A stretch of 64,000 nt of DNA from Callorhinus ursinus (lineage: Eukaryota > Chordata > Mammalia > Carnivora > Otariidae): NCBI RefSeq assembly GCF_003265705.1, contig NW_020313005.1, positions 15,882,419 to 15,946,418 of the forward strand, read 5' to 3'. Each line of letters opens with the position of its first letter. Positions within the stretch are counted from its first letter, which is position 1. The notes below the pieces were generated by a model. That model had not been told where the DNA came from and searched no databases. It worked only from the letters and a program-made list of their open reading frames with translations. This document shows, piece after piece, positions 43,615 to 55,185 of this stretch. The position numbers were made by a program, and so were the translations under genes.

Positions 43615-43795
43615 TGGGTCCAGTTGTGAGGTCTTGGGCCACTCACGAAGTCTCTCTGAGCCTCAGGTTCTTATCTGTAAAGAAGGAGCAGTAATAATCC
43701 TATCTCACAGCTTTGTTGAGAAGATTAAATGAGAAAATACAAGTGAAGCACTTTGTAAATTATAAAGAGCTCTAGAGAAGCTATTATTTATGGAG
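43615..43795 (+). repeat. MIR SINE relic
   Basis: GAGCCTCAGGTTCTTATCTG, TAATAATCCTATCTCACAGC, GAGAAGATTAAATGAGAAAA: clear MIR. Confidence 0.9.
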
Positions 43796-44700
43796 CAGAT
43801 GTTGAGGTGTCCAGGACTAAAGGAGAAGAGGGAGGCAGCAAGTAGCACTTGCCCTCTAAGAGGCTTAGTGAGGGAATTCAGAGAAAGCACTTGGAGCATA
43901 GACACCTGGCAGCCAAGGGACATCAGCGGGGAGGAGGGCAGATCTCCACTGTCGCCACAACCTCCATCTGTATGTAGTCTCATCGTTTGCTCTGACAGAC
44001 GCAGACCGCATATCCCAGCCTTCAAACCCTTGCTTTTGCGTTGCGGATTTGTGGAAACTAGGTCAACACATCCAGGTAGGAAGGTGAGGCCCTGGCAGGA
44101 GAGGGGATGGATGTGTCTGAGCAGCTTGATTTCCTCCATAGATAAGAAGGCAGTAGGCAGGACCAGATACATGATATCACTATGAAATTCACAAGGAAAG
44201 TGGGTAAAGGAAACATTAAAAGACACTGAGAAATCCTTTGTCCTTCCCCACTGCATGAGGGCAGCAGGCTTGCCTTTAATGCTCCTGTCTGGGTTGTATC
44301 CTTATGGGATTGTAAATTCCTCCTGGACAAGAATCTTGTCGTTTTGGATTACATTTCTGCACCGGGCCTTGCAGACACATCCACTTAATACACATTGACT
44401 GACTTGACTGAGTGATTGGAAAAGAGCAGGAACAAAGAGAGAGGGAAATAAGAGGTTAGCTGTTTTTATATAATCCATTGTGTAGAAGACCTGAGCATCC
44501 CAGCGTTTGTCCTGATTGGGACACAATTTAAATTCGACTTCCTGCCTGAAAAGAAATCATAATAGCAACAAACCAACTGCCTTGTACTATTTATAGCTTA
44601 GCAGGTCTGGATAGGATAAGGACATCTGACTGTTGGGGGTAGAAGGGACTGTCGATTTGGGGCGGGAGATGTGGAATGGGTATCCGGAGCTACAGAGCTC
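43796..44700. other. Unique DNA, no gene seen
   Basis: The 183-codon minus frame at 43705-44256 begins in this stretch and runs into the MIR relic. Frames that cross an ancient repeat without any domain are best read as chance. Confidence 0.45.
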
Positions 44701-44704
44701 GGAG

Positions 44705-44880
44705 AAACAATGTAGACTATTAGAAGGGGCTAGTTGGTCCAGTGATTACCAGAGGAAAGTGGGGCCCAGAAAGGCCAAGTGAGTTGCTCAAGATCATCCA
44801 GCTTGTTGGTGGCAGAACTGGGAACAGAGCAAAGGTCTCTGACTCCTGGTCTTGAGCTCCTCCCAGAACTGCAAACGACC
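44705..44880 (-). repeat. MIR SINE relic, antisense
   Basis: AAAGTGGGGCCCAGAAAGGC, CAAGTGAGTTGCTCAAGATC, GGTGGCAGAACTGGGAACAG: antisense MIR order. Confidence 0.8.
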
Positions 44881-45480
44881 TCCTAACAATTGATTCCAAC
44901 ATGGGACACAACACCCAAAACAGAGTGAGCTTACGGTCTTACTTCTGGTATGGAGGGGGACACCAGATGCAGGCTGAGAGATTCCATCCCAGAGAAGGAA
45001 TGGTACAGCGAGGGCACTCGCTTTCCCACCCCTGCCTCCTCCTTGATCCCAGCAGGGCCTGCAGATGTGAGAGCTTCCCAAGGAAGCAGAGATCAGGGAG
45101 GAAGGTTTGGAGAAGGCACAGCTTGCGCCAAGGCCAGCTTGAGAATGGAGACCCCAAACTCCAGGGTTCCCTGGTGACTCTTCCTTTGCACTCGGGCTTG
45201 GTGAGGAACCCCATCTTCTTCTCTGCCTATAGCTGGAGGAACATGGGGTGAGAGCCATGCTTTGGCTTCTGGCTTGTTGACTGTGACTCCTGATCTGAGG
45301 ATAAGAAGAATGGGAAAAGAGAAATAAAAATAGCTGGAGGATGAAAGATGCTCATCTTCTGTGGAGATGAGGGAGCCCCAGGAAGAAGAAGACCACTTGG
45401 ACTCCCCACTTAGAGGCTGAACTGGGGATTCCTGGCTTCAAAAGGCCATGAGGAGCAACCAATATCTACAGGAGGTCAGA
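44881..45480. other. Unique DNA, no gene seen
   Basis: Overlapping frames on both strands (44794-45258) have no domain. Confidence 0.45.
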
Positions 45481-45484
45481 GAAT

Positions 45485-45690
45485 AGAACGGAAACCAGAC
45501 AGATTTTGGAGCCAGTTATATTTGGGCTGAAGTTCTGTTTGCCCTGGGTCAAATTACCTGATCTTTATGAGCTCACTTCATAATATGAGGTGATAATAAT
45601 ATCAATCGTAAAGGGTTATTGTGAAGATTAAACAGATACATGTACGAGAATTCCTAGAATATAGTAGGTACTTTTAAATGCTAATTCCCT
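45485..45690 (+). repeat. MIR SINE relic
   Basis: GTCAAATTACCTGATCTTTA, TGATAATAATATCAATCGTA, TATTGTGAAGATTAAACAGA, TAGTAGGTACTTTTAAATGC. Confidence 0.85.
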
Positions 45691-46150
45691 TCCTTTCTAT
45701 AATCCCAGAGGGGCCCAGAAAACTCCCTTTGCACTCTAAGCTTCTGAGAACAGAGAAGACCAGGCAACCTCCTTGAGGTGCCCCATCTCCCCCGTTGTTC
45801 TGGAAGTTGGGGAGCCCAGTGATTCCCATTGAGGGTCCTCTTCCAATGGGAACTCCCTGGGAGTCACACCTGACAACTAAAGCCCTGGGTCACAGATGAG
45901 ATCTCTCTACTTTTGTGCACATGCTTTAAAAACAACGACATAAAATGATCACCATAGTAGATCCTGGCATTCGAAAGCAATCAAGCTGCTCTAAAACCAC
46001 ATGTTACAGGATGCATAGTGGCAGGGGGTACTTTTGGCCAACCTCAGAGCCTGAGGGCTCTGAACTCTAAAGCCCCAAACTGAGGTGCTTGCTCTTGTCT
46101 TGAGAGGTGAAGAGGTCACACTCACACCAGGCCCTGTGCTACCCACAGTA
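45691..46150. other. Unique DNA, no gene seen
   Basis: Nothing recognised. Confidence 0.4.
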
Positions 46151-46154
46151 AGAG

Positions 46155-46345
46155 ATGGGAACTGTAGGCAGACAGATGTAAGTTCAAGTCTCAGCTTTAC
46201 TGCTTTCTGGCTGCATGACTTGCCCAAATGGTTTGAACTCTCTAAGCCTCAGTTTCCTCATCTGTAAAAAGAGGACAATAGTCTCACTCAGAAAGTTGCT
46301 TTGAAGATCAAGTCAAGATAGGCACACCATTTAATCACCACCCAA
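46155..46345 (+). repeat. MIR SINE relic
   Basis: AGTTCAAGTCTCAGCTTTAC, TCTAAGCCTCAGTTTCCTCA, TCTGTAAAAAGAGGACAATA: close to the MIR core. Confidence 0.9.
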
Positions 46346-47172
46346 TACATGGTAACAGGGATGGTACTTCTAGATGATGATAACGTTGAAACCACCTACA
46401 ATCAGACCAGTGAATTGGTGACACTGTGGTAAGGCTTTAAACTGCTCCATTAACCTCTCACCTCATCTGTCCCTTAGCCTCATTTAAATTATACCCCATG
46501 TCTCAACCTCTCCCCATCAGCCTGACTCTCCTCATTGCATCTCTTGAATGGCTGTGCTGGAAGTGACCAGATCTCACTTGGCTGCTGGCTTACCTGAACA
46601 TAGCCAGTAGGTCTCCTTCCTAGGGTAACTCCTTGGGCAAGGAGTGAGTTCTTCCAAGCAGGAGGAGGGGCAGAGGTCCCTGGAAGAGAGATGAATATCT
46701 CTGTGTTCTGGGGCTGCCTCCCCAGCAGTTAGGGTGTCTGCTTGGGTGCTGGCTCGGACCCTCCCTGGCCTCTCAGCCTCCCCGGGGAGCCTGCTGCATT
46801 TAGGACATGTGACCAGCCCTTTGCCCCTTGTGCCCCTTGCCCACTCACAGCAGACCTTTTCAAACCTCAATTAGCCACTTAGGGAGAAGAAAGAGCAAGT
46901 GCAAGCTGGAGAAATCTGTCCAGACCATGATGAATACTTTTCCAAGCCTGCTGTTGCCATGGCAGCCAGCTGGGAACACCGTTTCCAGGGCCTGAGCCGC
47001 TCAGACTTATATGGGGGGGTGCTGCCCTGCTGGGCTGCTGCCCACTCACCCCCCCCCCAATGCCTCCTGGCTCCCTTAGCAACAGCCATCATCATTGCTA
47101 GAGCAACTACCACTGTAGCTTCTGTACTGGCCAGGAGCAGTGTCCAGGGAAGCAATGGGGGGGGGTAGTTAG

Positions 47173-47176
<4 letters not shown>
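46346..47176. other. Unique DNA, no gene seen
   Basis: C- and G-run-rich; contains copy B of the dispersed 49-bp element. Minus frame 46871-47284 crosses the TG/AG microsatellite and is an artefact. Confidence 0.45.
47083..47134 (+). repeat. Dispersed 49-bp element, copy B
   Basis: See copy A at 41848-41899. Five differences over 49 bp; the flanks do not align. Confidence 0.7.

Positions 47177-47245
<69 letters not shown>
47177..47245. repeat. (TG)n(AG)n compound microsatellite
   Basis: About 21 TG units passing directly into about 13 AG units. Confidence 0.95.
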
Positions 47246-47248
<3 letters not shown>

Positions 47249-47765
47249 CCAAGGTAAGAAGTTGGAAAAGAAAAGGCTTGGCAAGCTTAGCCATGATAAT
47301 TATAAGGATGCTAAACCTGGGGTCAAATGGACCTTTGGCAACCTGCTCATCATCCCTGAACTTTGAAGAACAAGTTTGTGTGTTGGGTGTATTTGGGTTT
47401 TTCTAGAGAAAGGGTTTATAGTTTTTATCTGATTCTCAAAGATGACTAAGGTCCCCAGTAGGTAAAAACCTTAATTACAGAGCCTTTTGCTTTTCAGACT
47501 CAGAGTTAATTTAGATCCTGGTTATCAGACAGGCTTGAGAGATATGCTTAGAAAAAGGAATGAGGATGGCCAGGGTAGGAGCAGATGACATGCTACCTGG
47601 TCCCTGTCTACAGAGTGCCCTAAGATTTGCCATTTGTCCCACTGTGAACCTCTGGGAATAGGGACCTGGGAGTCTTCCTTCTAATGCCATCCTAAATTCT
47701 GTCCTCACTCTCCTCTGTCTTGCAGCTTTGCCCTGGGGTTCGTTGTGCTAATCACTAGTGTTTTC
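47246..47765. other. Unique DNA, no gene seen
   Basis: Nothing recognised. Confidence 0.4.
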
Positions 47766-47769
47766 TGTG

Positions 47770-47950
47770 TGTCATACCTTGAGCTTGGTGTTTTATATAC
47801 ACTATGCACGTCTTCCCATCTAAACCTCATACAATGCCAGGGAGAAAGATTCTCTTACCACCACCATTTAGAAGATGAGAATATTGAAACAATGGGAAAA
47901 CTGAAGGAATTGCCCAAGTTTAATCAGTCAGGAGTTGCAGAAGTGACATC
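47770..47950 (-). repeat. MIR SINE relic, antisense
   Basis: CTTCCCATCTAAACCTCATA, CCATTTAGAAGATGAGAATA, GAAGGAATTGCCCAAGTTTA: antisense MIR. Confidence 0.8.
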
Positions 47951-48299
47951 ATGGAGGGTTTAAGAGCTTGGCCCTGGACCAGGGTGCATATGTCTGACCC
48001 CAGTGATGTGCCTTGTTAGCTCTGTGGCCTGGTCCCTGTTCTCACAGTGGCAAACTGAGGGTACTGATAATTTCTTGCCCAAAGGAAGTTGTGGGAGTGA
48101 CAACGGTTGATGCTGTATTTGAAAAGTCCTTAGAATAGTGTCTCTCACTGAATAAAATAAAGCTAGGATAGGATTCAATCATGGGTCTACCTAATTCTAA
48201 GCTCCTATACCATTCCCACGAGGGCTTCAGGCAGTGTTTCACAATCCTAATGCTAGGGCTGGATCATGGTATCGTGGAGAAACATGATTTCTAGACTTG

Positions 48300-48475
48300 G
48301 GTTGCCACTCACTGAGTGAGGGTGATTCATACCCGTGGATGGGGTCTCAGTTTCCCTATCTCTAAAGAACAGGGATAATAATGCACCACATCTTCCCAGA
48401 TGATAGTGTGCATAAGAATCACAATTGATTACGTGAAGATCAAGTGAAACAAGATCTGGGAAAATTCTTGTTAAC
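48300..48475 (+). repeat. MIR SINE relic
   Basis: GGGGTCTCAGTTTCCCTATC, TCTAAAGAACAGGGATAATA: MIR core. Confidence 0.75.
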
Positions 48476-49575
48476 GTAGCCAAGCTACAGAGATGTATTC
48501 AACACTCTGCACTGAGTTCTCGCTCATGCCCCCGGGGGGCTGGCAGTTCAGGGCAGGGAGCCAAGTGTGGTACCCCCTGAGGTGGGCAGATGGCACAGTA
48601 TCTTAGGTACCCATGTGCCTGGATCAGCAGCCAAAGTGAGGATGCTTAGGAATTGCAAAGAGGAAGCAGAAAGGCAGCAGGGGCTCGGCTACCCCGGGCT
48701 TTGTTGGCAGGGTGGGAGGGAGGCAGGTGTTCCTGTGGGGCCAGAGACGGAAGAGAGGGTGAGGGTGTGGGGCGAGCCATGGAGCACCCTCCAGGGCTGT
48801 GTGGCATCCTTCTCAGTGAGGAGGGGGTAATTAGTGGAAATGAGAAAAAGCTTTATTAGTCAGGGCTGAGGAGAAACACAACAAGGTATTATCCAATCAG
48901 CTAATGGAGGGTTCATAGTCATCTATAGGCTCCGGAGGGGAGCAATTTCATGTTCCCTCTTCTTTTTGCCCCCAAAAGGCTCATGGTGCTGAGAGCAGAT
49001 GGTGAGGGGGAAGAGGGTGGAGTCCTTATTCTTGAGTCACTTGGCTGCTGGGGTACCTTTTTGGGGTGCTGGGAAGTGTAGCACGCAACAGCATTTTGGA
49101 CAAATAGGCAGCCTGATGGCAGGGAGGCGCAGGTCAGACAAAGGAGGCGATGCTGTGAATGACTCGAGGCCCAGTCAGAAGCCATAATTGGAGGTGATTA
49201 ATCTGTGGAGGAGAAACCGCTGGGAGTCATCACTGACTCAGGGCAGAAGCTGGCTCATTGCTGCTCTCTTCTCCCGCTTTACCTGTCCCACTTGCAGCCT
49301 GGAGGGGGGAGGCTAGTTGAAAAGGTGAGTGATTCAGAGGCAGTTAAAAAAAAAAGCAGCATTTCTTAAGCTGGGGAACTTCTGAGACTCTGAATCAAAG
49401 ATACTTTCTTTAATTTTTCAATGGTAATGTGAAGAGGTTGGGGGTCTTCTCTGAGAACTAGGGGCAGGAGCCCAAGATGGACACTGCTAGGGCTCTGGAC
49501 AGGCTAAGCAGTGATGTATCCACATAGGAAGAAGCGGGGGACCTGGGGAACTTTCTGGTGCAAGATGCTAGCCAA
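48476..49575. other. Unique DNA, no gene seen
   Basis: G-rich plus strand (48660-48800), no exon recognised. Confidence 0.45.
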
Positions 49576-49579
49576 GGCT

Positions 49580-49755
49580 GTATAGTTAGAGACGTGGACT
49601 TGGATCTTAATGTGCACTCCTGAGCTCTGCACAAATAATTCAGCCTTACTGAATGTCAGTTTCCTCCACTCTACAAAGAGGACTAAAGTTCCTACCCACA
49701 GGGTACTGTGGGGACTGAGATGGTTCACATGAAGCATTCAGCAGAGTGGAGACTG
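49580..49755 (+). repeat. MIR SINE relic
   Basis: TGAATGTCAGTTTCCTCCAC, TCTACAAAGAGGACTAAAGT, GTTCACATGAAGCATTCAGC. Confidence 0.75.
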
Positions 49756-50092
49756 GACCTGTGGAGGTAGCAAGCACAGGCAGAGACAACGCGAAGCATG
49801 CACCTTAGAAAAAGAAGTGCCAACTTCTTAGTTTCTCTCTTCCCAATTTCAAAGAGAAGAAAACCTGACCTTACATATCATTGTCACAGGGAAACAGTAA
49901 GATGCGGGACATGAAGGTGCAAATCACCGAAAAATACAACGAGTATTTAATAAAAGAGACTGTTTTATTATTGGCAACCACCTTTGGGGAAGGCACCAAA
50001 GCACACCTATCTTGAAACTGCCCAGTTAGCTTTTGAAGAGACCTAGTCGGTGCTGCTTCTGTTTGCATTGAGTCTTAAGAATCAGGTAGTGA
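49756..50092. other. Unique DNA, no gene seen
   Basis: Nothing recognised. Confidence 0.4.
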
Positions 50093-50251
50093 GGGATGCC
50101 TGGGTGGCTCAGTTGGTTGAGCGACTGGCTCCGGCTCAGGTCATGATCCCGGAATCCCGGGATGCTTCTCCCTCTGACCCTCCCACCTCTCATGTGCTCT
50201 CTCTCATTTTCTCTCTCTTTCAAATAAATAAATAAAATCTTTAAAAAAAAA
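50093..50251 (+). mobile_element. CAN-SINE with internal deletion
   Basis: Head GGGATGCCTGGGTGGCTCAG; the CGGGCTCCCTGCTC...GGGAGCC block normally found mid-element is missing. Target duplication AAGAATCAGGTAGTG (50077 on) and AAGAATCAGGCAGTG (50252 on). Confidence 0.95.
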
Positions 50252-50267
50252 AAGAATCAGGCAGTGG

Positions 50268-51113
50268 GCTTTCAGAACAATGAATTTACTTTAGTCTAGC
50301 TGTTTTCATGCTGTCATTCTGAGGGAGATTGAGCAGACCATATCATGGGCCAGTGGCTAGGTTTTGGATGGGTTCATGAGATGCTCTATCTCTGGCTGGG
50401 GCAACATCAAACATATACCTTGAAAGAAGATCTAACTCTTTTTTGATTTCTCTTTATTCCAAAGGAGAAGAAAACTTGACCAGTAAGAAGAAGGAGAATT
50501 AGATTTTGCATGGCTGCCAGAATGCAGAGATGGGATGATTGACAGGAGAGGCAAATAGACAAGATTAGGGATGTCATTTCTTTAACCTCAAGGACACATT
50601 AGCCAGAGACTATGATGTGCTCCCAGACAGCTCCTCAAGTGCCCCAGAGCTCTTGTGAGGATCCACAACTGAAGGTGTCCCAACCAAGGGAGTTAGGACT
50701 CTGCCAGGGCTCACTCTAAGACGTTCTCTCTCTATTCCATGTTTTTTTGTTGTTGTTGTTGTTGTTTGTTTCTTTTTTTGATTCCCTCCTGCTCTGATGC
50801 CACCCCTGACTGCCCGACCATTCCAGGGGCTCTTGCCATGAGCCAGTCTGTTCAGCAGGTGCAAATGATTTACACAGAGCTTTCCTTCCGTCGCTCAGTG
50901 TTTATTATGAAATTGGAAAGAGCAAATGTCATTTTTTCACGAGTGTCCCTTGGTAGGTCTGGGCTTCGAGCCTGTCTGAATTCTGGATGCAGACTGCATC
51001 CAGAGCATTTTGTTAGCCATGAGAATTCCCCAATGGAGATGATTTAACCATCAGATTGGGTAGCCAAGTAACCAACATCATTTCCTGTGGAGACCATTAG
51101 AAATAAAATCCCA
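50268..51113. other. Unique DNA, no gene seen
   Basis: A (TTG)n tract lies at about 50746-50765. No exon recognised. Confidence 0.45.
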
Positions 51114-51245
51114 GGGGCACCTTGGTGGCTCAGTTGGTTAAGCATCTGACTCTTGATATTGGCTTAGGTCTTGATCTCAGGGTCGTGAGTTCAAACCCCA
51201 TGTTGGGCTCCATGCTGGACGTAGAGCTGAAAGAAAGAAAGAAAG
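51114..51245 (+). mobile_element. Short CAN-SINE
   Basis: GGGGCACCTTGGTGGCTCAG through CATGTTGGGCTCCATGCTGG and a GAAA tail: the tRNA-only short type without the CT-rich region. No clear target duplication. Confidence 0.9.
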
Positions 51246-52790
51246 TCCTAATTCTTACATCTACTTGGAGGCACAGCGTTCTATGGTGGGAGGGGCCTCA
51301 TGGCCTATGAAACATCCTTCTCTACAACATGGAGTCCAATTCTTCTCCCCCAAGTCCTGGTCCTCATAAATGCTTCAGCTTCCACCAGCGAGAGAGCAGT
51401 AAACCACTCTCTCCTGTGAAGCTTCGTCCCCACTTAACATTCGGGGGCTGCAGCTTCTTGCCACTTAATGCAGGCACAACAACAATCAGCATATAGATTG
51501 AGCTGCTAATATAAGGAGAGCAAAGCGAGAAAGGAGAAGAGAATGTTACAGAGCCAGGTTAGCCTCTTCTAGGGAGAAGGTAACTTCTTAGAGGAGGGGA
51601 AATCAGCTGCTTCTGCCACTTTGCCAAGGAGGTGGAGAGTGTTTTAATAGGGGGTTTTAATCACAATACCTACACCCTGCCTGCAACACACAGAAAGGAA
51701 GGGGAGGGAAGACCTAAACCCAGGCTGCTGGCTTATGTTCTGTTCCTCTCCCCATCTGTCAGTCAGCAAGTGATCATTCAGAATGTGTCCTTACTGAGAA
51801 GATTTCTGTTGTACATCCTCTATTTGTGAGTTTGGGTCCTGGTCCTCCTCAAATCCACCTACTTTGAATTTCTACCACAACCAGATCTTTGCTGACTCTT
51901 GTCACTAAGAGACATTTAAGATGCAACGTTGATCCCCCCCTAGGTGTGGGGGAGCAGGAGAGCAGATTGGGGATCACACAGGGTGAGGGAGCTTGAGGGG
52001 CAGGTAACCATAGAAGCATAGACTTAGAATATACATTTGGGATTCCACACTAGGGAACTGAGTCCTCATGAGATAAATTGGTTTGCGAAAGATCTTGCAC
52101 ATTGGCAGAAAAGCAAGATTAAAACTCAGGTCATTGAACTCCTGGCCCTCATTGTTGCTGACTGAGCCTTGTCTAAGCAGGGAGCTTTGCAGATGATATG
52201 GCTGTACCACTCTGGCAGTTGAACGGCAACCCTGCCAATCATTTGTTACCTCAAACCCTTTTCAGGCATCCTGTGCCTCTCACTAAAGGTCATGCGCATT
52301 CTGAGGTCTGTCCTAGCCTGAAAACATCTGGGAGAAACATATAGGGAGGCCATGACACTTTGCGCATTAAGCCTGAATAGGCATCCCAGATTTTGCACAA
52401 TTCAGAGCTCTGAACAAAGTCACAAAAGTTCTTTGAGTCTCCTGGTTTTGTTACCTGGGCTCTTCTGCTCAGTCTCCGTCATTTCTCCTACATCCAAGGT
52501 GGCTCATGATTTTCCCAGTGATTGCTGTCATTTCCATGCACTTGGACTTGTCATCATCACAACTCCCACAACTGATCTCAAGAGTTTCCCCCCCCCCCTT
52601 CCTCCACCTCCACGGTGCCTCCTCCACTCCAGGTGTTGCTCCTTTCAGTACTCTGTATAGCTGCTCTGTCCCCATCAGACATACTTTCTTCTCCCCAGGC
52701 TGGAGCAGAGCACAGGAAGGCTCACTAGTGCCCAGAGATAGGGCATACATCTTTCAGCAGACCAGACGCCTGCTGGTAATGTGAGCAATT
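51246..52790. other. Unique DNA, no gene seen
   Basis: A possible antisense MIR remnant is at about 52040-52190 (GAACTGAGTCCTCATGAGAT, AAGATTAAAACTCAGGTCAT). No exon recognised. Confidence 0.45.
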
Positions 52791-52794
52791 CTGT

Positions 52795-53130
52795 ACATAT
52801 TCAACAAATTTCTATTGCATACCTGCTATGTGTCAGGCACTATGCCAGGGGCTGGGGGTGCACTGTCACCTAAAACAGGGTCTCTGCCTTCACAGGAGTG
52901 TTTGGTTGAATGAGAAAGCAATCAAGTGTACCAATGCCTTCACTACAGCATAACGGACTTATATTGGCCCATAATGGACCTCTGCAAAAGGAGTTTTAAA
53001 AACAAAATGGAGAGACAGTCAAGCAAACCTGGGGAGTAGAAAGCTCTCAGATAAAGTGATGCTTGTCTGGAGTATTGGGAGATGAATAGGGTTGAACTGA
53101 ACCGGGCAAATAAAGCTGAGGGGAAGGGCA
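52795..53130 (-). repeat. L2 LINE relic, antisense
   Basis: ATTCAACAAATTTCTATTGC, ATACCTGCTATGTGTCAGGC, TATGCCAGGGGCTGGGGGTG: antisense L2 3' end. Confidence 0.85.
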
Positions 53131-53329
53131 TGAGGGAAGGCTACTCCTGTTCTCACCTGGGAAAATGCAAACTAGAAGATCAATGGGCAAGTGTACAGTT
53201 ACCTTGAGTTCACTGAAAATCTCTCCACCCAGTAGAGGGCTGGGGTCCTAGTAAGCAGTTTTCTCACCAGGGACAAGATGTTATGGTGGAAAGAGCCTTC
53301 CAACGAGCAAAGTAAAAAGACACAGGCGT

Positions 53330-53455
53330 GGACTTTGGGTTTGCTGTGAGCTAACTACAGGGCCTTGGCAAATCACTGAGGCTTACCTTGTGAAAGGTGA
53401 GAGAACTGGACAAGATGACTTCTAAAGTCTCTTCCAGCTCTGGAACTATCCTCTC
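53330..53455 (+). repeat. MIR SINE relic
   Basis: GGCCTTGGCAAATCACTGAG, GACAAGATGACTTCTAAAGT, CTCTTCCAGCTCTGGAACTA. Confidence 0.7.
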
Positions 53456-54740
53456 CCTCTAAAACATTTAGGAAACCAAACAAAAACACACAAGTTTCAA
53501 ACACGCTAAGACCTCCTCCTAGGAAGTCAGACTGGGGTCATTAAAGATGGTGGTAAGAGAAACTGTCCCTTCCTGGTGGGTAGATTGGACCAGAGAGGAG
53601 AAGAAAGGCTCATTCCCCTTTGTTGGGTCAGGATTCTCGTTGCTTATGAGAAAGAGGACATAGGGGCCAAAACCCACAATTGATTGAGATGCCAGTGGGA
53701 ACTCTTCCTGTCACGATGTTTCACTCCAGCACCTTCATTTCTATTATTATACCAAGTCATTTATTCCAAAAACATAAACCAAGCGGCAAAAGAATAACTG
53801 GCTCCCTAGGGAGAGCCCTGTCGTCTTCATCCCCTCCTGCTAGCCATCCCCATGCTCATAGGGCCTGCTTCAGGTTCATTGTAAGCCCACTCTGTGTGGG
53901 AAGGCCTGCGGGGCTGGTCAGGGAGAGGAACTCGGTTTCATCTTTGAGTCTGCCCAGAATGCTTGGCCTTCACAGTCCTGGCCTAGCAGTGCTTTCTACA
54001 AGTTTCTACTTTGATGTATTTGAAGCCTGGGTAAATAGCACTCTCTAACTTTGTGCTGTAGTTTCTGTCTCTGAAATGGGGAGGAAAGTTCTTGACAGCT
54101 TTCCTTTTTAAGCCCAGGGAAATGCTAAGGCTTGGTTCTAGCCTGATGATTGGTTAGATCAAAATCATGCCTCTCTCCTCTGTTGTTGTTCCCATCTGAA
54201 AACGATGAGCATAGCTGAGAGCACTGCCTTTTCTCCCACAGGGCCATCATGGGGAATTCCTGTTAACACTACTCCCCAGACCATAAGGCTAGCAAGGGAA
54301 GCACTTTCATGGAAGGCCTAAAGATCACATGCTGTGTCTTCGGACACTAAAACCTTGGAATTTTTAAAATTCTCCCAATAATGCATTTTGCTTGACTTCT
54401 TCTGACTGAAATGGAAATTGGTTAAGGTCAAGTGGAGCCCTGAGTTATATGGGGGATGTGGTGGGAAGAGCATGTTACCATGGCGTCTCTGGATAATCAC
54501 TTCCTCCTCGGAAACCAGGAGGACATTTTGCTTGTACAATTGCAACATTTGTCACTCAGCATATGTTATCTTATATTTTAGTGATTAAAAAAAATACAGC
54601 CCATCTATATTTTAAGCGTTTTAAGGGAGAGAGTAGAGTAGTACACAGTAGGTTTTCAATAAATAATAAATAATTGATTTTGCTGATGATTATAACCCTA
54701 GCTTCAGGATTTATAAGTCTATTAAAGAATCAGAATCATG
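53456..54740. other. Unique DNA, no gene seen
   Basis: Nothing recognised apart from short open frames without motifs (53680-54048 plus). Confidence 0.45.
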
Positions 54741-54936
54741 GGGCCCCTGGGTGGCTCAGTTGGTTAAGCGACTGCCTTCGGCTCAGGTCATGATCCTGGA
54801 GTCCCGGGATTGAGTCCCACATTGGGCTCCCTGCTCAGCAGGGAGTCTGCTTCTCCCTCTGACCCTCTTCCCTCTCATGCTCTCTATCTCTCATTCTCTC
54901 TCTCTCAAATAAATAAATAAAATCTTTAAAAAAAAA
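54741..54936 (+). mobile_element. CAN-SINE
   Basis: Head GGGCCCCTGGGTGGCTCAGT. Exact 17-bp target duplication AAAGAATCAGAATCATG at 54724-54740 and 54937-54953. Confidence 0.97.
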
Positions 54937-55054
54937 AAAGAATCAGAATCATGAACTGTTAGAACATAAAGGGTCTTAAAATCCCAGGCCAGCTTCCTTA
55001 CAGACTTGCATGGCATAAATTAAATTATTTTGTCTTTAAAATCCTTAAAGATGT

Positions 55055-55185
55055 GGATAGGAATGGAAGAATTACATCTTTCATCATTTGATTCTCATTT
55101 TACATCTCACCCATGGTCACACAGTTAGTAGGGACAGAGCTCAGATTAGAACACCACCTTATCCAAGGCTCATTTTCTTTCTACT
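55055..55185 (-). repeat. MIR SINE relic, antisense
   Basis: CACCCATGGTCACACAGTTA, GTAGGGACAGAGCTCAGATT, AGAACACCACCTTATCCAAG. Confidence 0.8.

Noticed and set aside
46871..47284. 137-codon minus frame with an (HT)n run
   Set aside because: Crosses the TG/AG microsatellite; no domain and no conserved start context.
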